A DNA stretch of 64,000 nt from Solea solea (GCF_958295425.1 NC_081143.1:20045322-20109321); one strand, 5' to 3'. Shown: positions 1-22,200, numbered from the stretch's first letter. Numbers and translations are program-made. Notes: generated by a model not told the origin, from the sequence alone.

Positions 1-1384
1 GACATTGTATCTATGTACATGCCTGTTCCACCTTAGGCCACACTATGTCTTTCTTTCTTTCTCTCCATCGGCCTGCTTCTGCCTGTCTTTTACTCCCTAC
101 AAGACAGAGTAAATAATATCACCGCTGAGAGCTAACAGGGTGACACATTGATTTGTAAAGCACCTTTTAATTAAAGAGGCATTCTTCAGCAGAAGACGTG
201 GAATGAATCAGCGTTTATGCACACGTGTAAGGAAGAAACTGAAAACCAGTTCAATGAACGGACATAGACACGGTCACAGTGCAACAATGAGCTGTTTGAA
301 ACTCATTAAGTTGAATTAAAGCACGCAAGTTATCTATGAATCAAAGGCACACAACACTAGTTGTCTTTTTCTCGTACAGACATTATTTTTATATTAAAAT
401 GAAATAAAATGGGATCACGATTGTCCAGTTGTACCCACTTAAATCTGGTTTATTTAAAAGCTGCAGAGATTTGTTCAAAGTAAATGTTTAATTCTTAATC
501 ATGCCTTCAGATATTATAACGATGCTAACAAACAAACTGTGGAGGTGAGATGACTTCAGTTGATCTGTAACACTTGAGAAATAATAAACAACTCTCTTAT
601 CTTAACGTGATCGTAATGGGGAAGGGGCAGACATTTTTTGCAGTGCAGCAGCTGGACTCGGTTGCTAAGCAGCTACCAGAGCTACACCACTTGGATATGA
701 GCAGAAGCTCTTTTATTACTTTGTCCAAACTTAATTTATCGATCCCCTTCTCACACCTGATGTGCAGGCACAGGATGGAGTCCCCAAACTGTCAGGAGCA
801 GAACCCTGATTCACACGGATCCACGGATCTGCGTTTGATGAGGGTTTGCCCTGAGGAAACATCTGACCAGCTACTTTAGTGTTTACAGATGTGACTCACT
901 GAGAGGAACAGTGACACAAACACAATCAGATTATACTTTCATATTCCCTGTGCTACATGTTGTGTCAAAGATATAAACTCTGGTTGGGGGGTAGTCCAAG
1001 CTTCCCTCTGTGTGCGGTGAGTCAATACAAGACTTTAACACTCAAATAAAGCAAAACAATCTTCAGAGGCATCGGATTATTGGTCTTAAACCCTTGAGGT
1101 CTCGCCTATATGTAAGAAATGAATTGTATTAAGTCATCAGAGATTAGGGAAACATGTTAAAATGCATCTTGGAGTTGGTCTATGCAGCAACCTGCAGCCA
1201 TGGCTTGGAAATGCTGAACTTTACCAAACCTAAAAAGCCTCACAACCCTTCTCAAAAACATCTGCAGTGGAGATGTGTTGAAATACCGACGGCTGAAAGT
1301 GAAGAGGAAGTTGAAAGAAAAGACAAGTGTGGATTATTTTCTCCCGGAACAGGAAGGCAAAACAGAAAACTACAGCCAAGGTAA
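1..1384. other. Intergenic sequence, nothing recognised
   Basis: Only short open frames without recognisable domains, codon bias or splice context. No RNA gene or repeat boundary was identified. Confidence 0.4.
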
Positions 1385-1862
1385 CTCTTTAGTCCGACTA
1401 AAATTGAGCTAGTCTTAGTCAGACTAACATACCTGGATAATGCGATTCATAGTCCTGCATGTAGTCGGACAGGAGTTAGACTTGGCCTTCTGCACATGCA
1501 CCACAATTTCCTCCCCGGTCTTTGACCCGGAAGTAGAAGGAGACGACGTATAAACAGCAGTACTGTTGCTGGAAATCGTACGGTGGCGCTGTTTTTCCTC
1601 GGTCAACACATCCAACGATCTAATTCGTATCAGGATTAACAGCAGGTATGAAACATACAGAACCACGGCACGATCCATCTCAGCCGTTCCCTGTTTGTTT
1701 TTCCATGACATAAAGGTCAACAGGAAACTGATTCAACACACACTGGCTTATAGAGAGATACAGCGTCACCCATGGGGGAGGGGCGGAGTCATTTTCTCCT
1801 CCACATGTATACTCGTCCAATTGCGTGCCTTAGTCGGACTAAGGCCTTAGCTCGATTAAACT
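1385..1862. mobile_element. TIR element (MITE), about 480 bp
   Basis: The left end carries a segment with AATTGAGCTAG and CTTAGTCAGACTAA. The right end, reverse-complemented, reads AATCGAGCTAAGG and CCTTAGTCCGACTAA in the same order, giving imperfect terminal inverted repeats of about 30 bp that are themselves rich in the palindrome TTAGTCNGACTAA. The interior has no transposase. A non-autonomous cut-and-paste element is the best reading. The superfamily is not decided because no target-site duplication is clear. Confidence 0.6.
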
Positions 1863-2490
1863 GTAAGTGTAAATGTACTGTGTGGCAATCTCCGCTTGTT
1901 GTTGACATGCAAAAATGACCAAAATAGATTTAATGATAGAGAAAATAGAAAATACAAGAGATAGTGGGACAGTTGTGTGTTGTGCATGAAAACAGTGTAA
2001 TGACAGGTGTTAATGCAGCTCCATGTTTCGATGCTCCAGAAACTGAGGCAACCACATTCTCCTATGAACGTTTTAAATGATAAACATGTAGTTTTTGTAC
2101 ATATGTCACCATTAAATGACTTCAAACACCGAATTAATGCTTTAATGTTAAATTCTTGCTGCCTTGTGCCTTGGTCTTTGTCTATATTGTACTAGTGTTT
2201 CCCAAAATGTGAACCACGGCCCACTGGTGGTTGTTGCGGATATTGCGGCTCAGCCTCAGACATGCAAAAAAAATGATTCCATTTACCAAATGATATCAAA
2301 ACATTTATTATACTGTATATGAATATGTCTATTAAAATGTGATGCCTCACTTCTTTTAGTCACATTTAAATGATGTATTAATGGTTATTTGTAAACACAA
2401 CTTAGGGCTAATTCAATTATGGCCAACAGGAAAATTACAGTTATTTGTAAAAGTCAGGATTACTTTTGATTTGATTCATTTATTCGTGAC

Positions 2491-2697
2491 ATGGGTAACA
2501 TTTTGTCTTTTTTTCTTCAGATAATTTCTTTTCTCTTTTTTTTACCAGACTCAAACCTCTGGTCTACACTAATTGTACTTATTATTGTTGGTGTTATTTT
2601 TGTTGTTGTTTACTTGGTTGTCCAATTCCAGGAAGTATCAGGTCTATTTACTGTCCCACAACCTGGCGAGGATCAGGTTGTCGGGAGAGCTTTTTGA
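2491..2697 (+). other. Isolated 68-codon ORF with one predicted membrane segment (possible terminal exon)
   Basis: The frame contains a strongly hydrophobic stretch (STLIVLIIVGVIFVVVYLVV) followed by a polar tail ending VVGRAF and a stop. Two good splice acceptors precede the hydrophobic part: a pyrimidine tract plus TTCAG at about 2520 and a second plus ACCAG at 2549. An AATAAA lies downstream at 2935-2940. These would fit the last exon of a plus-strand membrane-protein gene, but I recognise no family and found no upstream exons. It may be chance in T-rich DNA. Confidence 0.15.
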
Positions 2698-3466
2698 CTG
2701 TTTACCATGTGGAATATTATTTTATGTACTAGCTAGTTCCGTATAAGTCATCTACCACTGAGTATATAGCGTATCAGATAAGTCAGCCATATCTTCATTA
2801 ATCTGCCCACTGCTGTTTAACTAGATCATACAACCTGTCCATAAAAAAAGCCCGCTTCATCTTGATTACTCTCACCATATTTAAATGGTATATTAAAATG
2901 TGGCACGTGATTGATTTTGATTTCCCTGAAATGCAATAAACCAGCAGTAATGTGCAGGGGATGGTCATAATAAAAGCGACGATGTGAGACGTGATGTCAA
3001 ATGTAAAAACAAGGCACAGGAATCTCAGACTAGTCACAATAACAGCAAGGATTTATGTATTTTCTGATAGAAGGTAAATGCTTTTGCTTGACGCCAATAT
3101 CTTTTTTCCTCCCAAAATAATAGTCCCCTGCTTGTTTATTGATGAGTATAGCTTTTATATTTTTTGGTTATATCCTCTAAGCAAATCAACGGAAAAGATA
3201 AACAGCATGTCTCCAGATTTCATCCATCAGGGGAGTCATCATGTTTCCTGTCTCACATCAGCGTCTTCCTGGAACTGGAGTCGCTATTATCAAGCTCACA
3301 GTCGGCCATTTTACTATATTGTTTGTGTTCCTCTCCTGTGGTGAAGTTAAAACTCACTCTAGCATTCAGAGGGAAAATCCTCAGACACCGTGGAGGGACA
3401 CAGAGTGCACTCCTCGTCCTCGGTGTCTCTGATAACTTCAACAGTTTTTAACATAAATTACAGATA

Positions 3467-3481
3467 CATATATGTATATAT

Positions 3482-3529
<48 letters not shown>

Positions 3530-3532
3530 TGT

Positions 3533-3566
<34 letters not shown>
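3467..3566. repeat. (TA)n microsatellite
   Basis: About 100 bases of nearly pure alternating TA with a few interruptions (GTATATA, CTGTATAC). Confidence 0.95.
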
Positions 3567-3569
<3 letters not shown>

Positions 3570-3867
3570 TATACAATTAAAAGATGAATGACCATATTTT
3601 CACTTTGAGATACAACACGATGTTGACTGGTCACAGTTCCAGTTCATCGTTTCAAAACTAAATTGAAGATGTCTCTGATTTTATGTTCAGTTGAGGGAAA
3701 TATTGAAAATACTGTATACCTTGAACTGGATTTGAATTGTGACCGGTCTTTAGATGTGTGAGATGATTTCAGCCGGAGGTGAGGTGAAGATTCAACCCTG
3801 TGAGAACACTGTCTCACTGTGCAAGCTGCTAAATAACAGCGGCCGTGCACTGCTTTTTCACCTCTCT

Positions 3868-3900
3868 CACACACACACTCACACACACACACACACACAC
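3868..3900. repeat. (CA)n microsatellite
   Basis: ACAC dinucleotide run with one CT interruption. A complementary TG run lies 230 bases away near 4132-4150. Confidence 0.9.
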
Positions 3901-4310
3901 TCTTGGGTTAAACATGTTCTTTCCTTATTGTTACAGGAGGGCCAGACAAAAGGATACAGTGACACCTGTCGTCTCAGCCTGGAGGACGAGTACATGGGGG
4001 AAAAAAAATCAAACAAACAAACAAAAAAAACGTGGTGTTTTGATTGAGAGATGTGATCACTCAGAGGAGGATGACAGGAAGTCATGTGTCCTTGGGATTT
4101 TCTATTTTTTTAGACGAGTGATATTAGGGGTTTGTGTGTGTGTGTGTGTGGGAGGGGGAGAAGGAGATTAATCTACCAACCACTGGGTTCATTTCTCTTT
4201 CATTTGGACATCCATTCAAGATGCCACTGTTCACGATCTCAACGTAGAGCTGCTCAGTGTAAAGTGCTGCCACACAGGCAGCTCGAAATAATATCAAATA
4301 TACACATTAC

Positions 4311-4325
4311 CCAGCAGGGGGCGGT
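4311..4325 (+). promoter_or_regulatory. Candidate CTCF-binding motif
   Basis: CCAGCAGGGGGCGGT matches the vertebrate CTCF core consensus CCASYAGRKGGCRSY at all 15 positions. It lies in intergenic DNA beyond the SHOC2 3' end. Sequence match only; occupancy is unknown. Confidence 0.45.
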
Positions 4326-4649
4326 GTTGCACTGGAGCACAGAGAGAGCTCAGGCCACAGCTGAGTGCATGAACAAATACATATACACAAAACATGACTG
4401 TGATTCAACAAATCAAGAAATGAAGCAGCACTATTGACTCCCCATGATCAATATATGTGATGGGCAACACTATCTATCTATCTAATTACTTAAAGGTCTG
4501 GTGTGTAAAAGTTTGGTTCAATTATCTTAATTTTGGAGACATAACTGCAAACATGCAAGTCAACATGAATACATGTTGCCACATTTCACACGCTGCACCT
4601 GTGACCGACAGACCGATAGACACACATCATGAATTTGTAAATATTTATA

Positions 4650-7600
4650 GGTTTATTACAGTTAAAAAGATGTATGTACATACAGAACATCACCAAACAT
4701 GGTCAATTTCACTCGTTTGCAAAGTAACACTCTGCAACTAGTTGTTTTCAGGATAACTGTCTTACAACGGGGGGGGGGGGGGGGGGGGGCGGGGGCGTCG
4801 ATAAGGTTTGTCATTTACAACCCAAGCACACAGATCAGTGATTTTTTTTTTTCTTCTTCTCCCCTTTATGTTTGCCAAATAATACTAAGTAGAGGTGTGT
4901 ACAACCTGAACAAAAAGCAACAGAGGGACGTTAAAGTAAAATTGCTGGTCCACATCCAAGTTGGTGCTGCCAACCTGCAGCTTTGTACAGTATGTACACA
5001 GGTAGAAACACCTCAGACTGGATCTTGGTCACTGTGGTTAGCGATGGAGACTCACATCGAGGTAGTCATGTCTGCATCTGCTCGTCCAAGAGACAACTGA
5101 CCCAAAAAAAACTCTGATTCAGTCTGTGGACCCAGATCCCTTTAGTGACATTGAAGAAAGAAAAAAAGAGAGAGAAAAATGATTATCCCGCCGTCGTTGA
5201 TTAAATGAACACGGTCCTAAAGGTTCTGCTTGGTGCACATAAGGCAGTCAAGTAAGTGTGTGGAGAGAATATAGAGAGAGCTGTGTGAGTTCTTGTGTGT
5301 GTGTGTGTGTGGATGGGAGTCAGGGTTAAGGGCGGGTACACAGTGGGAAATAGCAGGCGGCTCCACATTAAAGGGCTATTCCACCAGAACTTGCTCACTG
5401 TAATTTAGTCTTGTGTGTGTATATATGTATGTGTGCTTTCATGTTTATTCCTTTTTTTTTTTTTTTAAATATAGATGAAGTCTAAATTCTTAATCTCAGA
5501 CATTAAAGCTAATAATTTTAACGTCACCGTGATCTTGATCACATGATTTCTACCTGATATGAACTGTAAAGTAAAAGCAGATATCACAGGGGAAAAAAAA
5601 CAAAAAAAAAAAACTATTTCCGTTAATATGCATCTGCATTTGCAGAATAAAAATGCAAGTCAGTTTCAGTGGAATTCCCCTTTAATGCCAAACATGAGTG
5701 AGACGCGGGCTAATGCACATCCACTCGATAGCATAATGGCATTATCTTCCCCCGATGCACTACTACTCTTTTTGTAAAGTTCTCATCACATTACAGATCT
5801 TCGTAATACTGAGTCTACCGCAACGTCAGATTACTGTACAGAGTAAAAGGAAAAAGACAGAAAGAAAAAACGAGACCCAAATTTACATTTTAACGACCAG
5901 TTGCTTGTCATCAAGTACAGTCAGTGGCCATAGACACAAGGAATAGCCAAACAAACACATTAAAAAAAGACCATTAAGGCTGCTTGTCAATGTAGATTAA
6001 GTAGGATAAGCATTGCCACACAATGCTTCAATACCCTTTGCAATATACAAAAAGGGAGCATTTGCAGATACACCAGATAGCCACTAAATCTTAGTCCTCT
6101 AAGCAAAAAAATGCCTGATTCTGACCCAGACAAATCATGTCAAATATGTGTTCAACATGCTTGGTTCCTGTACAAAATAACCAGGCAGGGAAAAAAGAGA
6201 AGTTGTATGATCCAGAGAGAGGGCGACGAAAAAGAAAGCTTAAGGTGCGAATCAAACGTTTTGATTCTGCGACGCTCTCCAGTGCCTTAAATCACAGATG
6301 ATAGAAAAATAAACACCGACTATACTCCCGACTATTTAGGGTTCCCCAGCGCTGTGATCCAACAACAGGTCGAGCCAGACTGTGATCGCCGTCTCTTCCA
6401 CAATACATTTTAACTTCAGTTTCTGCCTTCACCACCACGATCATCATCATCATCATCGTCATCAACCCCCTTTTGTGTCTTCACACACTGGCACTCTCAA
6501 CCTTGCAAAATGGCACATGAACAAAGTAAAAACAAGAGACTTGAGTGTAAAAATGGGTCACAGCACGTCTTGCTGCACACCTAATGCACATCTCACCCTT
6601 GAGTACTCATTGAAGGCATTTCACACAATTGTTTACAGCGAAACGTAAATAAAATACACAAAAAAAGAACTTCCAAAGCTTTTATATAAAACCCAGGAAT
6701 GCAATGCCTCCGGTGTGTTGTTGAGCATGAACACAGAAAGCCCTTTTTACAATTTTTTTTTTTTGTCTTCTTCCGACAGTCTTGTACTGTAACTGCGTTA
6801 AGCTCAAATATGCACCTTGTTGTGTTGTCTCATTGTTGTGTCCCCAACGATTTGATCGGTGAGAAAACCACCGCACCAAACTCAAAAGGTCAGTGGATTT
6901 GTCCCCCGCGTCAGGGTTTTCAAAAGAAGTCTGTGTCAGCGTTGGGAGCGGGGTTCTCTCCCACCTCGTGCCCTCCTCCTCCTCCTCCCCCAGCTCCCCC
7001 CGCTCCCCCCTCTGTCTCGTACAGCATACAGTATGTTTCAGTCCAGAAAAAGAAGCAGCAACAGATTCTGCTGGTAAATTAGAAGCAGCGGTGCATTTAT
7101 TTCCCCCATAACTCGACCCCGTGCAGAGGTGAGCTGTGGCGTGATCTTCACTTAGGCCACCTACAGAGGAAACAAGACCACAGCCCACACACACAAGTAT
7201 GCTGCGCGACTGCAAAGAACAAAAAAAAAAAAGAAAAATAGATTCACATATTTCAATACAAAACAGAATCATGACTGAATATAGAATCGGGATGCAACAC
7301 ATTTACATTAAGGGAGAAAAAAAAAGGTTTGATTACCTTTTGGGACTTGGGACTTTTAATGTACAGTCACTTGAAATAATACTAACTCAACACATGTGTC
7401 ATCATTTAGAAAAAAGGAGAAAAGAAAACACTAAATGTACTTTTGATTTAAAAATGAACAATGCTGATCTGAACTGCGATAAGCCATCTTCTCTTGTGAT
7501 TGAGAAAGCAGGATATGGGAACTTTAAAACCACATCATTGCAACACGGATACTTTTACAGTTTGACAGGAAACCCGCCCCCCACCAAAAAAAAAATGATG

Positions 7601-9306
7601 AGTAAATTCTGAGCTCATGTAACTCGACATTAATATTCAAATTGATAAAAAAAAATGTACATGATAAACCATTCCACAGATAATATATTTATGAAAAAAT
7701 GCCCCCATTTAACACATGTGATGAGAGGCTACTGTGTTTTAGCCTAAATATAGGAGGGATCCAATATCTTTTAATTTAATTAAACAAAAAAAACAAAAAA
7801 GTGCATAAGAGCAGCAGCATTGCTAGGACAGTGTGGGACAAATGATATTTAAAAAATATCATTGGAACATTTCTCTATTATGTAATTAGAATTATTGGGA
7901 GACCCTGTTAAAAAAAAAAAGGAACAAAACAATGCAGAAACGTGTTTAAAAAAAAAGAGTGAATTTACCTGCCAATGTTTTATTATGAAACCGTGTTTGA
8001 AGCTCTGATTCACTGACTCACCACAACTGCTCCAAAGACCCAGATGTCTTTTTTTGAAAATGCTTGATATGTTGGTCAATGAGCAACTGGATTACAGCCA
8101 CACAGTCCAACACTGAAAACAATAAAACAAACAAACAAAAAAGTAAACATAACTAAAATTGCACTCGAGGCAACAACCAGGATCTGTATACATTTTTAAA
8201 AGCATCTCCTAGCACTTATCCCATCACCTATGCATGTTTGACTTTTTCCTAAAACCTTTTTGTCACACGTCAATCTTCAAGACAGAGGTCACAGCGCCAC
8301 CTGCTCAAGTCTAACTTACTGTCTCTCTCTCTCTCTCTCTCTCTCTCCCCTCCCCAAGCATTAATGATTGACATTTCTCATATGTATACATTACTAGCTT
8401 AATGCTGAACCAACTACTGCTGCTATTTGTTCAAAAGCTCTCCAATCGCCCTATATTACAAATGATATCGCCTGTATTAACAGATTAATACAACAGCAAG
8501 AAGAAACACAAAAAAGTAAGAGTAATAAAAAAAAAAAGAGAAAAATTGAAATAATTTATATCTTTGTATTCTCATGGATAATTGTGTTTAGAAATGAACC
8601 ACTGACTGGATCACTCTAAACATAGGCACAGTTAAAAAAGAAAAAAAAGAAAAAATGAACACACTATCATTAGACCTTTGTTCTCTATGGTCAAAAAGCA
8701 ATTAACTTAAGTTATACCAAGGAAGATGATAAAAAAAAAAGGGAATATCAAAAGAAAATATAACTAGACAGTTAAAATTACGGCGGCAGCAGCAGTAAAT
8801 GTGAAGTTCAAAAAGACATTTTTTGTTTGTTTTTGCATACAATTGTATCCTTGCTCACATAATAGATGCTTGTAATTACTGTAAATACATTGGCAATGGG
8901 AGCATGGTTTATACGGTTAAAAGACTTGCCACTTAGCTCACAGTTACTCAATATATATATAACTTTATATATCTTCAGGTTTGGCAAAGAGATGGAAATA
9001 TTTTTCCTCTTGTATGATTCGGAATGAAAGATGAACAGGGGGTGCCCGGGGTCCTAAAATGACCGTGATCACCTCTGGAGCAACACAGAAGTCAAGTCTC
9101 CAGATTTGCCTCGTTTCTGCAGGAGGGTGGTTAAAGAAATGCTTTTCCTCTTCTTTCTCCTCCTTTCACTTCCCCCTCGACACCGAGTGTGGTGAGTCTG
9201 TTTACTTTACAGTGGATGATACACATAAGGGGGAGGCGTCAGGCGCAAGTGCAGAGCAAGTGGAGGGTTTGGATTTAAGTGGGACTGATACTGAGCTGCT
9301 TTTGGC
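4650..9306 (-). other. SHOC2 3'UTR and/or downstream sequence
   Basis: Low-complexity, A-rich on the plus strand (T-rich in the transcript sense), with no recognisable coding homology. Several AATAAA signals occur on the minus strand (TTTATT near 4650, 5446, 7096 and 7978 on the plus strand), so the 3'UTR could end at several places. A 206-codon minus-strand open frame at 6682-7302 has no recognisable domain and is not called. There is a (CT)n run at about 8322-8347. The true 3' end needs transcript data. Confidence 0.35.
4769..4789. repeat. Poly-G tract
   Basis: An uninterrupted G run of about 20 followed by CGGGGGCG. Homopolymers of this length are unstable and prone to sequencing error, so the length is uncertain. 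Confidence 0.8.
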
Positions 9307-18214
<8,908 letters not shown>

Positions 18215-18567
18215 GTCGACGTTATCGGGTCTCCTGCAGAGTTGCTCATGGGAGTCTCTTTTGTCCGATTACTTATTTGGGAAAAAAGGGACGCATACAG
18301 CCATGGAGGTTTCTAAAGAAAACATCCCTGTGCAGACCCACACATTTATGATGATCCTTCAAACAAATGCCTTGTGATCCAATGCTTTTGATATTTAGTT
18401 CCTTTGTTAAAATGCCGTGGAAAAAGAAATCCTTTTCAGTTGCTGGATTGTGGCATCCATGAGCCACATGCTTAAGTGTTTGAACTGCACACGGTCTCAG
18501 GACCTTCAGACAGAAGTTCTTTCAGGCCGCAAAGGTCACCAAAGTTTTCTAATCCCTCGAAGATAAG
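18215..18567 (-). other. shoc2: SHOC2 5'UTR part of the first coding exon
   Basis: Upstream of the SHOC2 ATG the minus strand runs without splice signals to an acceptor (pyrimidine tract then AACAG) ending at 18568, so the exon should begin at 18567. The segment contains upstream ATGs. The one at 18469 opens a 20-codon uORF (MWLMDATIQQ...) that stops at 18407, about 190 nt before the main start. This would make the SHOC2 leader spliced, as in mammals. Exon limits are inferred from the acceptor only. Confidence 0.6.
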
Positions 18568-21500
18568 CTGTTGGGGGGGAAAGAAAATTTATTTGCAAAA
18601 TGTTCAAGCAATTACTCTCACTTTTCAGCAGCTAAGTCATCCACCTGAAAGTTTCTGTTAGAACACTGCTAATAAATACCCCTGTCAAATCACAAGCACT
18701 GCCCAGAACAATGAGTGACTAAACTCAAAAAGTTTTTTTTATATAGCACCAGAGACATGCTACAAACAGCAATGCATGCAGGAACATGCGGCAGACAAAT
18801 TCCTTGTTCTGCAACACTTTGCAGGAAAACAATATTTTGCAGGAAAATTTTGCAGGAAGACCACACCTTAAGGAAATGCTGTTCTTTTAAAAAATGCTGG
18901 AAAGAAAAAGGGCCAGAAAAACAGCCAGTCAAGTCAACTCCTCTCCAAAAAAATAAAATATCATGCCCAGTACCACAGGAAAGTACGAAGTAAGCAAAGT
19001 ACAATCTATATTTTAAAACAAATTATCAATTGAACTACTTTTAAGGAATCTACTGAGGGATAGATGTGTAATATTAGATGCATCTTGCAGAAAATAAGGA
19101 TGTGTAATACAAAAGACCAGTTGAAATAGTCGTCCTTAAATGTTATGAAGGAAAAAACACCTCAAACAGGTCTGGTTGGTTATTTGTACCATGAGTTAAG
19201 TAGTACGGAGTGTGCCAGTCCACACAAATTTGTTGAATGTACGAAGCATAACTTAACTGGAACTTACTCCTACTAAACAAACACAACCCAACTGGTGTTG
19301 ACATTACTGTAAGCTTACAGCCCCACCTAAGCATGCATTTAGGTTCCTAGACTTTACCTATAAAGTAAGGCAACAGTTATATTGTTAATGTTTGCACGTC
19401 AGCCAAATGAAACAACCAACCATTTGGATCTTTATGTGACAAAATGAGCCAGAAAATTTCTGGCAGCCCGTCGCTGTTTAGTCTCTGTTTTTGTTGTACT
19501 TCAGTAACTGTGTAATGCTCTCTAGCACGAGTACAAGATAAGCTGTAGCAAAAAAAGAGAGACGCAGGTTTGGCTCAGGATCAGAGCTAGGTGAAAAGGT
19601 TAGGACTGCTGAGAGTAATCTTTAGAAGTGGCCTTCAAAGCATGTCGTCCCCACAACAACAGGTCATGTGACCTTTTGGTCAAAAGAAATATGGGGTTAA
19701 AGGAAGCACCCCTTTACATGGTGAATGAAAGCCTAAAAGTGTATTCTGTAAATGAAAAAGCTATCAACTGCTAGTACCATAAATAAAGATATGAACATAT
19801 AATGCTGACTGTAATAGGCATACCTGTATAAATAATTATTAACATAAGGTGAGAATAACCAGACCAGTCTATTCGCTGGGGTAATCTAAAACAAACAGTG
19901 CAAGCAACTTCCTTTTATGGTTGTTCTCGCCATGTCCTGCCCTTGTACATCGCCTGCTTATAACAAACTGAATGTAAACATAATTTGTTCAGATTTATCA
20001 CTGTATTTCATAACAAAATCTTATGAAATACCAAAAATACTAAAATCAAGTTTTTTAAAACATTGTTATACTATCACATTAATAATTGGCACTTTTATCA
20101 AAAATAACAAGCTGTGTAGGTCACACAAAACTTTTAAGGACATTTGTATTAATTTGACTAGATCATAAAAACGAATATTACAAAACCACAGAACCAGAAG
20201 TTCATGAGATTCAGTGCATTTTGTCCAAAAGACTCCATAGTTATAAAAAGTAGTGACTGTACAGTCTCAAAACTCTAAAAGTAGACGGAGATGTATAAAC
20301 ATAAAAACCTTATAAATCATGCACAACAGTGGAATCACTTAATGGCTATGCAATCAAGTGTCTTTCATTGAATAAAAACTGAACTATTAAAAGGCCATAT
20401 TTAAAGCCTTTACATTGGCCTTCACAGCTACAACACAGGCATCAGGGAATCATAAAAAGCTAATTGTGGCGTTTGTTGAAAAAAGCTACGGTAATACATG
20501 AGATCTAGTTAAGTGATACATTCATGACTTAACACAGGGACGACTCAGTGAATGTAATATTTTAGACCAACTCATAAAGCTTTGAAAGAAATCTATTCCA
20601 CAAGACCAATGCATTATCCATTAAGGATATCTTAAACCCATTTGATAATACCAGTGCACTTGGGCCCAAGCATTAACTACGGCTTTTTAAACCATTACAG
20701 TACATTCTGGATCAAATTAATAGTTTTATTAGAGAATACGTTAGAAAACGTACGTGAAGCCACTGTACCAATATGATATGTCAAATATATATATTTTTAA
20801 CCAGACCCTTAGTCAGGAAATGGCTAAAATGAAGCTTTTGTTGTCATATTTTATAGTATTCGTGAGCCAACAAATCGGGATTAAACTGGGCCCACTAAAC
20901 TTAACTGACATCCGTGTAGCGTTAATATTGAGGCAACATAGCAAAACAGAGGTGAGTTGGCAGCTCTCAGCTACTGCTTCTGCTACACAGCACTCCACGG
21001 GACGCAGCTAGCTTCGTGGCTACAGGGTCCTTGCAAACAGACTACTGATTAAACAGTACCAGGTCAGAAATTCAACTCGTCTTCCGAGATGAACTAAACA
21101 ACATAATGTGAACGCCCCTGGAAAAACACAGGCTGTTCCTATTAAACAGTCACTGGTGTGGCAGAAATAGCTTCCTTTGACGCGGACATTCCTTATGCTA
21201 CATGTTGAGCTTTGACTGTTAACAAGGTATGCTAACTAATATTCGATAGCCAACCGAACTGAAAACATCTAATATAAGTCAAGGCAGCATTTGGACTGAC
21301 AGAGAAAGCAGCTATAGTGTTTATCTCCAGCGACCAATCCTTAAAAAGAGAGAAAAACATTCGGACTAATCCTGCTAACGACTGACAACAAGGCAGAGGG
21401 AAAGTAGCTAATCTAAACGTCAACAGCAAAGCAAACGTCAGTAATGCCCAGAATGCTAACGTCAGCTAGCAGACGAGTTAGCACACCAGCTAACTGGGTT

Positions 21501-22092
21501 TTAGTGAGCGATAGAGCGAAGAAGTCCCAGACAAAACGCCTTTAATTGAATGTACCAGAGTCTGTGGAGGTTTCCACTGACACATTTATTTACACTAAGC
21601 GATACGTTTGGTGTCGAAAACGGTTAACTGTGAGTGTAGGCCCGATCAGAGCGGCTGTCGGACGCGGACCGACCCATCGGCCGTGAGTCCGAACGACCAG
21701 GGGGAAACCTTTGCTGCAGCCAGCGGAGCGCGATAGAGCAGCAGGCACCCGAGGAGCACAGGCAGCGGGGACGGGCTTTGTGTTCCAGCAGAACAACCGC
21801 TGAAGGCGGCCGAGCTGTACCTGTTGTGCTCCCGTACTGAATATTAGCAGAGGGAAAAAATAAAATACTGTGGAAAAAACAGCGGCCATTCCGAAGCTGA
21901 ACAAAAGAGTGCGTTCCGACTCGCCACCGCAAAATAATGACACTCGAGCGTTTTAAACACGCGCCGTAACAAGACACTGGCAGTGGCGAGTGTGTAATCT
22001 GTGGAGGGACGCGTAACCATGCTGCGGTGGTGGGGTGAGGTTGAGGGGTGACATACGTCCTCTGTTAATGTGATAATATATAACTGTTTTAC
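18568..22092 (-). other. SHOC2 intron 1
   Basis: AT-rich sequence between the two inferred 5'UTR exons. No protein-coding segment, RNA gene or clearly bounded repeat was recognised. The last 500 bases toward 22,092 become CpG-rich and may belong to the promoter or an alternative first exon. Confidence 0.45.
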
Positions 22093-22200
22093 CTTCAGAG
22101 GTGTGACTCCGCCATCCTCGCTACTGTAGCTGCTGCTTCCTCCTCTTTTCCTACACTGCTGCTCTGCTCCCCTCCCTCCCCCGACACCAAACTGCGTCAT
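22093..22200 (-). promoter_or_regulatory. shoc2: Probable SHOC2 noncoding first exon and CpG-rich promoter
   Basis: On the minus strand a G/A-rich stretch ends in CTCTGAAG followed by donor GTAAAAC (exon edge 22093). It lies beside a CpG-rich block extending over about 21,600-22,230, the only such block upstream of SHOC2. The exon contains a short upstream ORF, MAESHL-stop, at 22115-22095 with G at -3 and G at +4. A second possible donor (AACAG then GTACAG) occurs near 21,823. The transcription start is not visible; the right edge given is arbitrary. Confidence 0.45.

Larger units (their letters stand above)
1863..4649. other. Intergenic sequence with microsatellites
   Basis: Holds the (TA)n block at 3467-3566, (CA)n at 3868-3900, (TG)n near 4132-4150, and a CTCF-like motif at 4311-4325. 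An isolated plus-strand ORF at 2491-2697 with one hydrophobic segment is discussed as a finding. No recognised gene. Confidence 0.4.

Noticed and set aside
6682..7302. 206-codon open frame on the minus strand downstream of SHOC2
   Set aside because: No recognisable domain, low-complexity Glu run and Phe-rich start. It sits in the probable SHOC2 3'UTR or downstream region; length alone does not support a gene.
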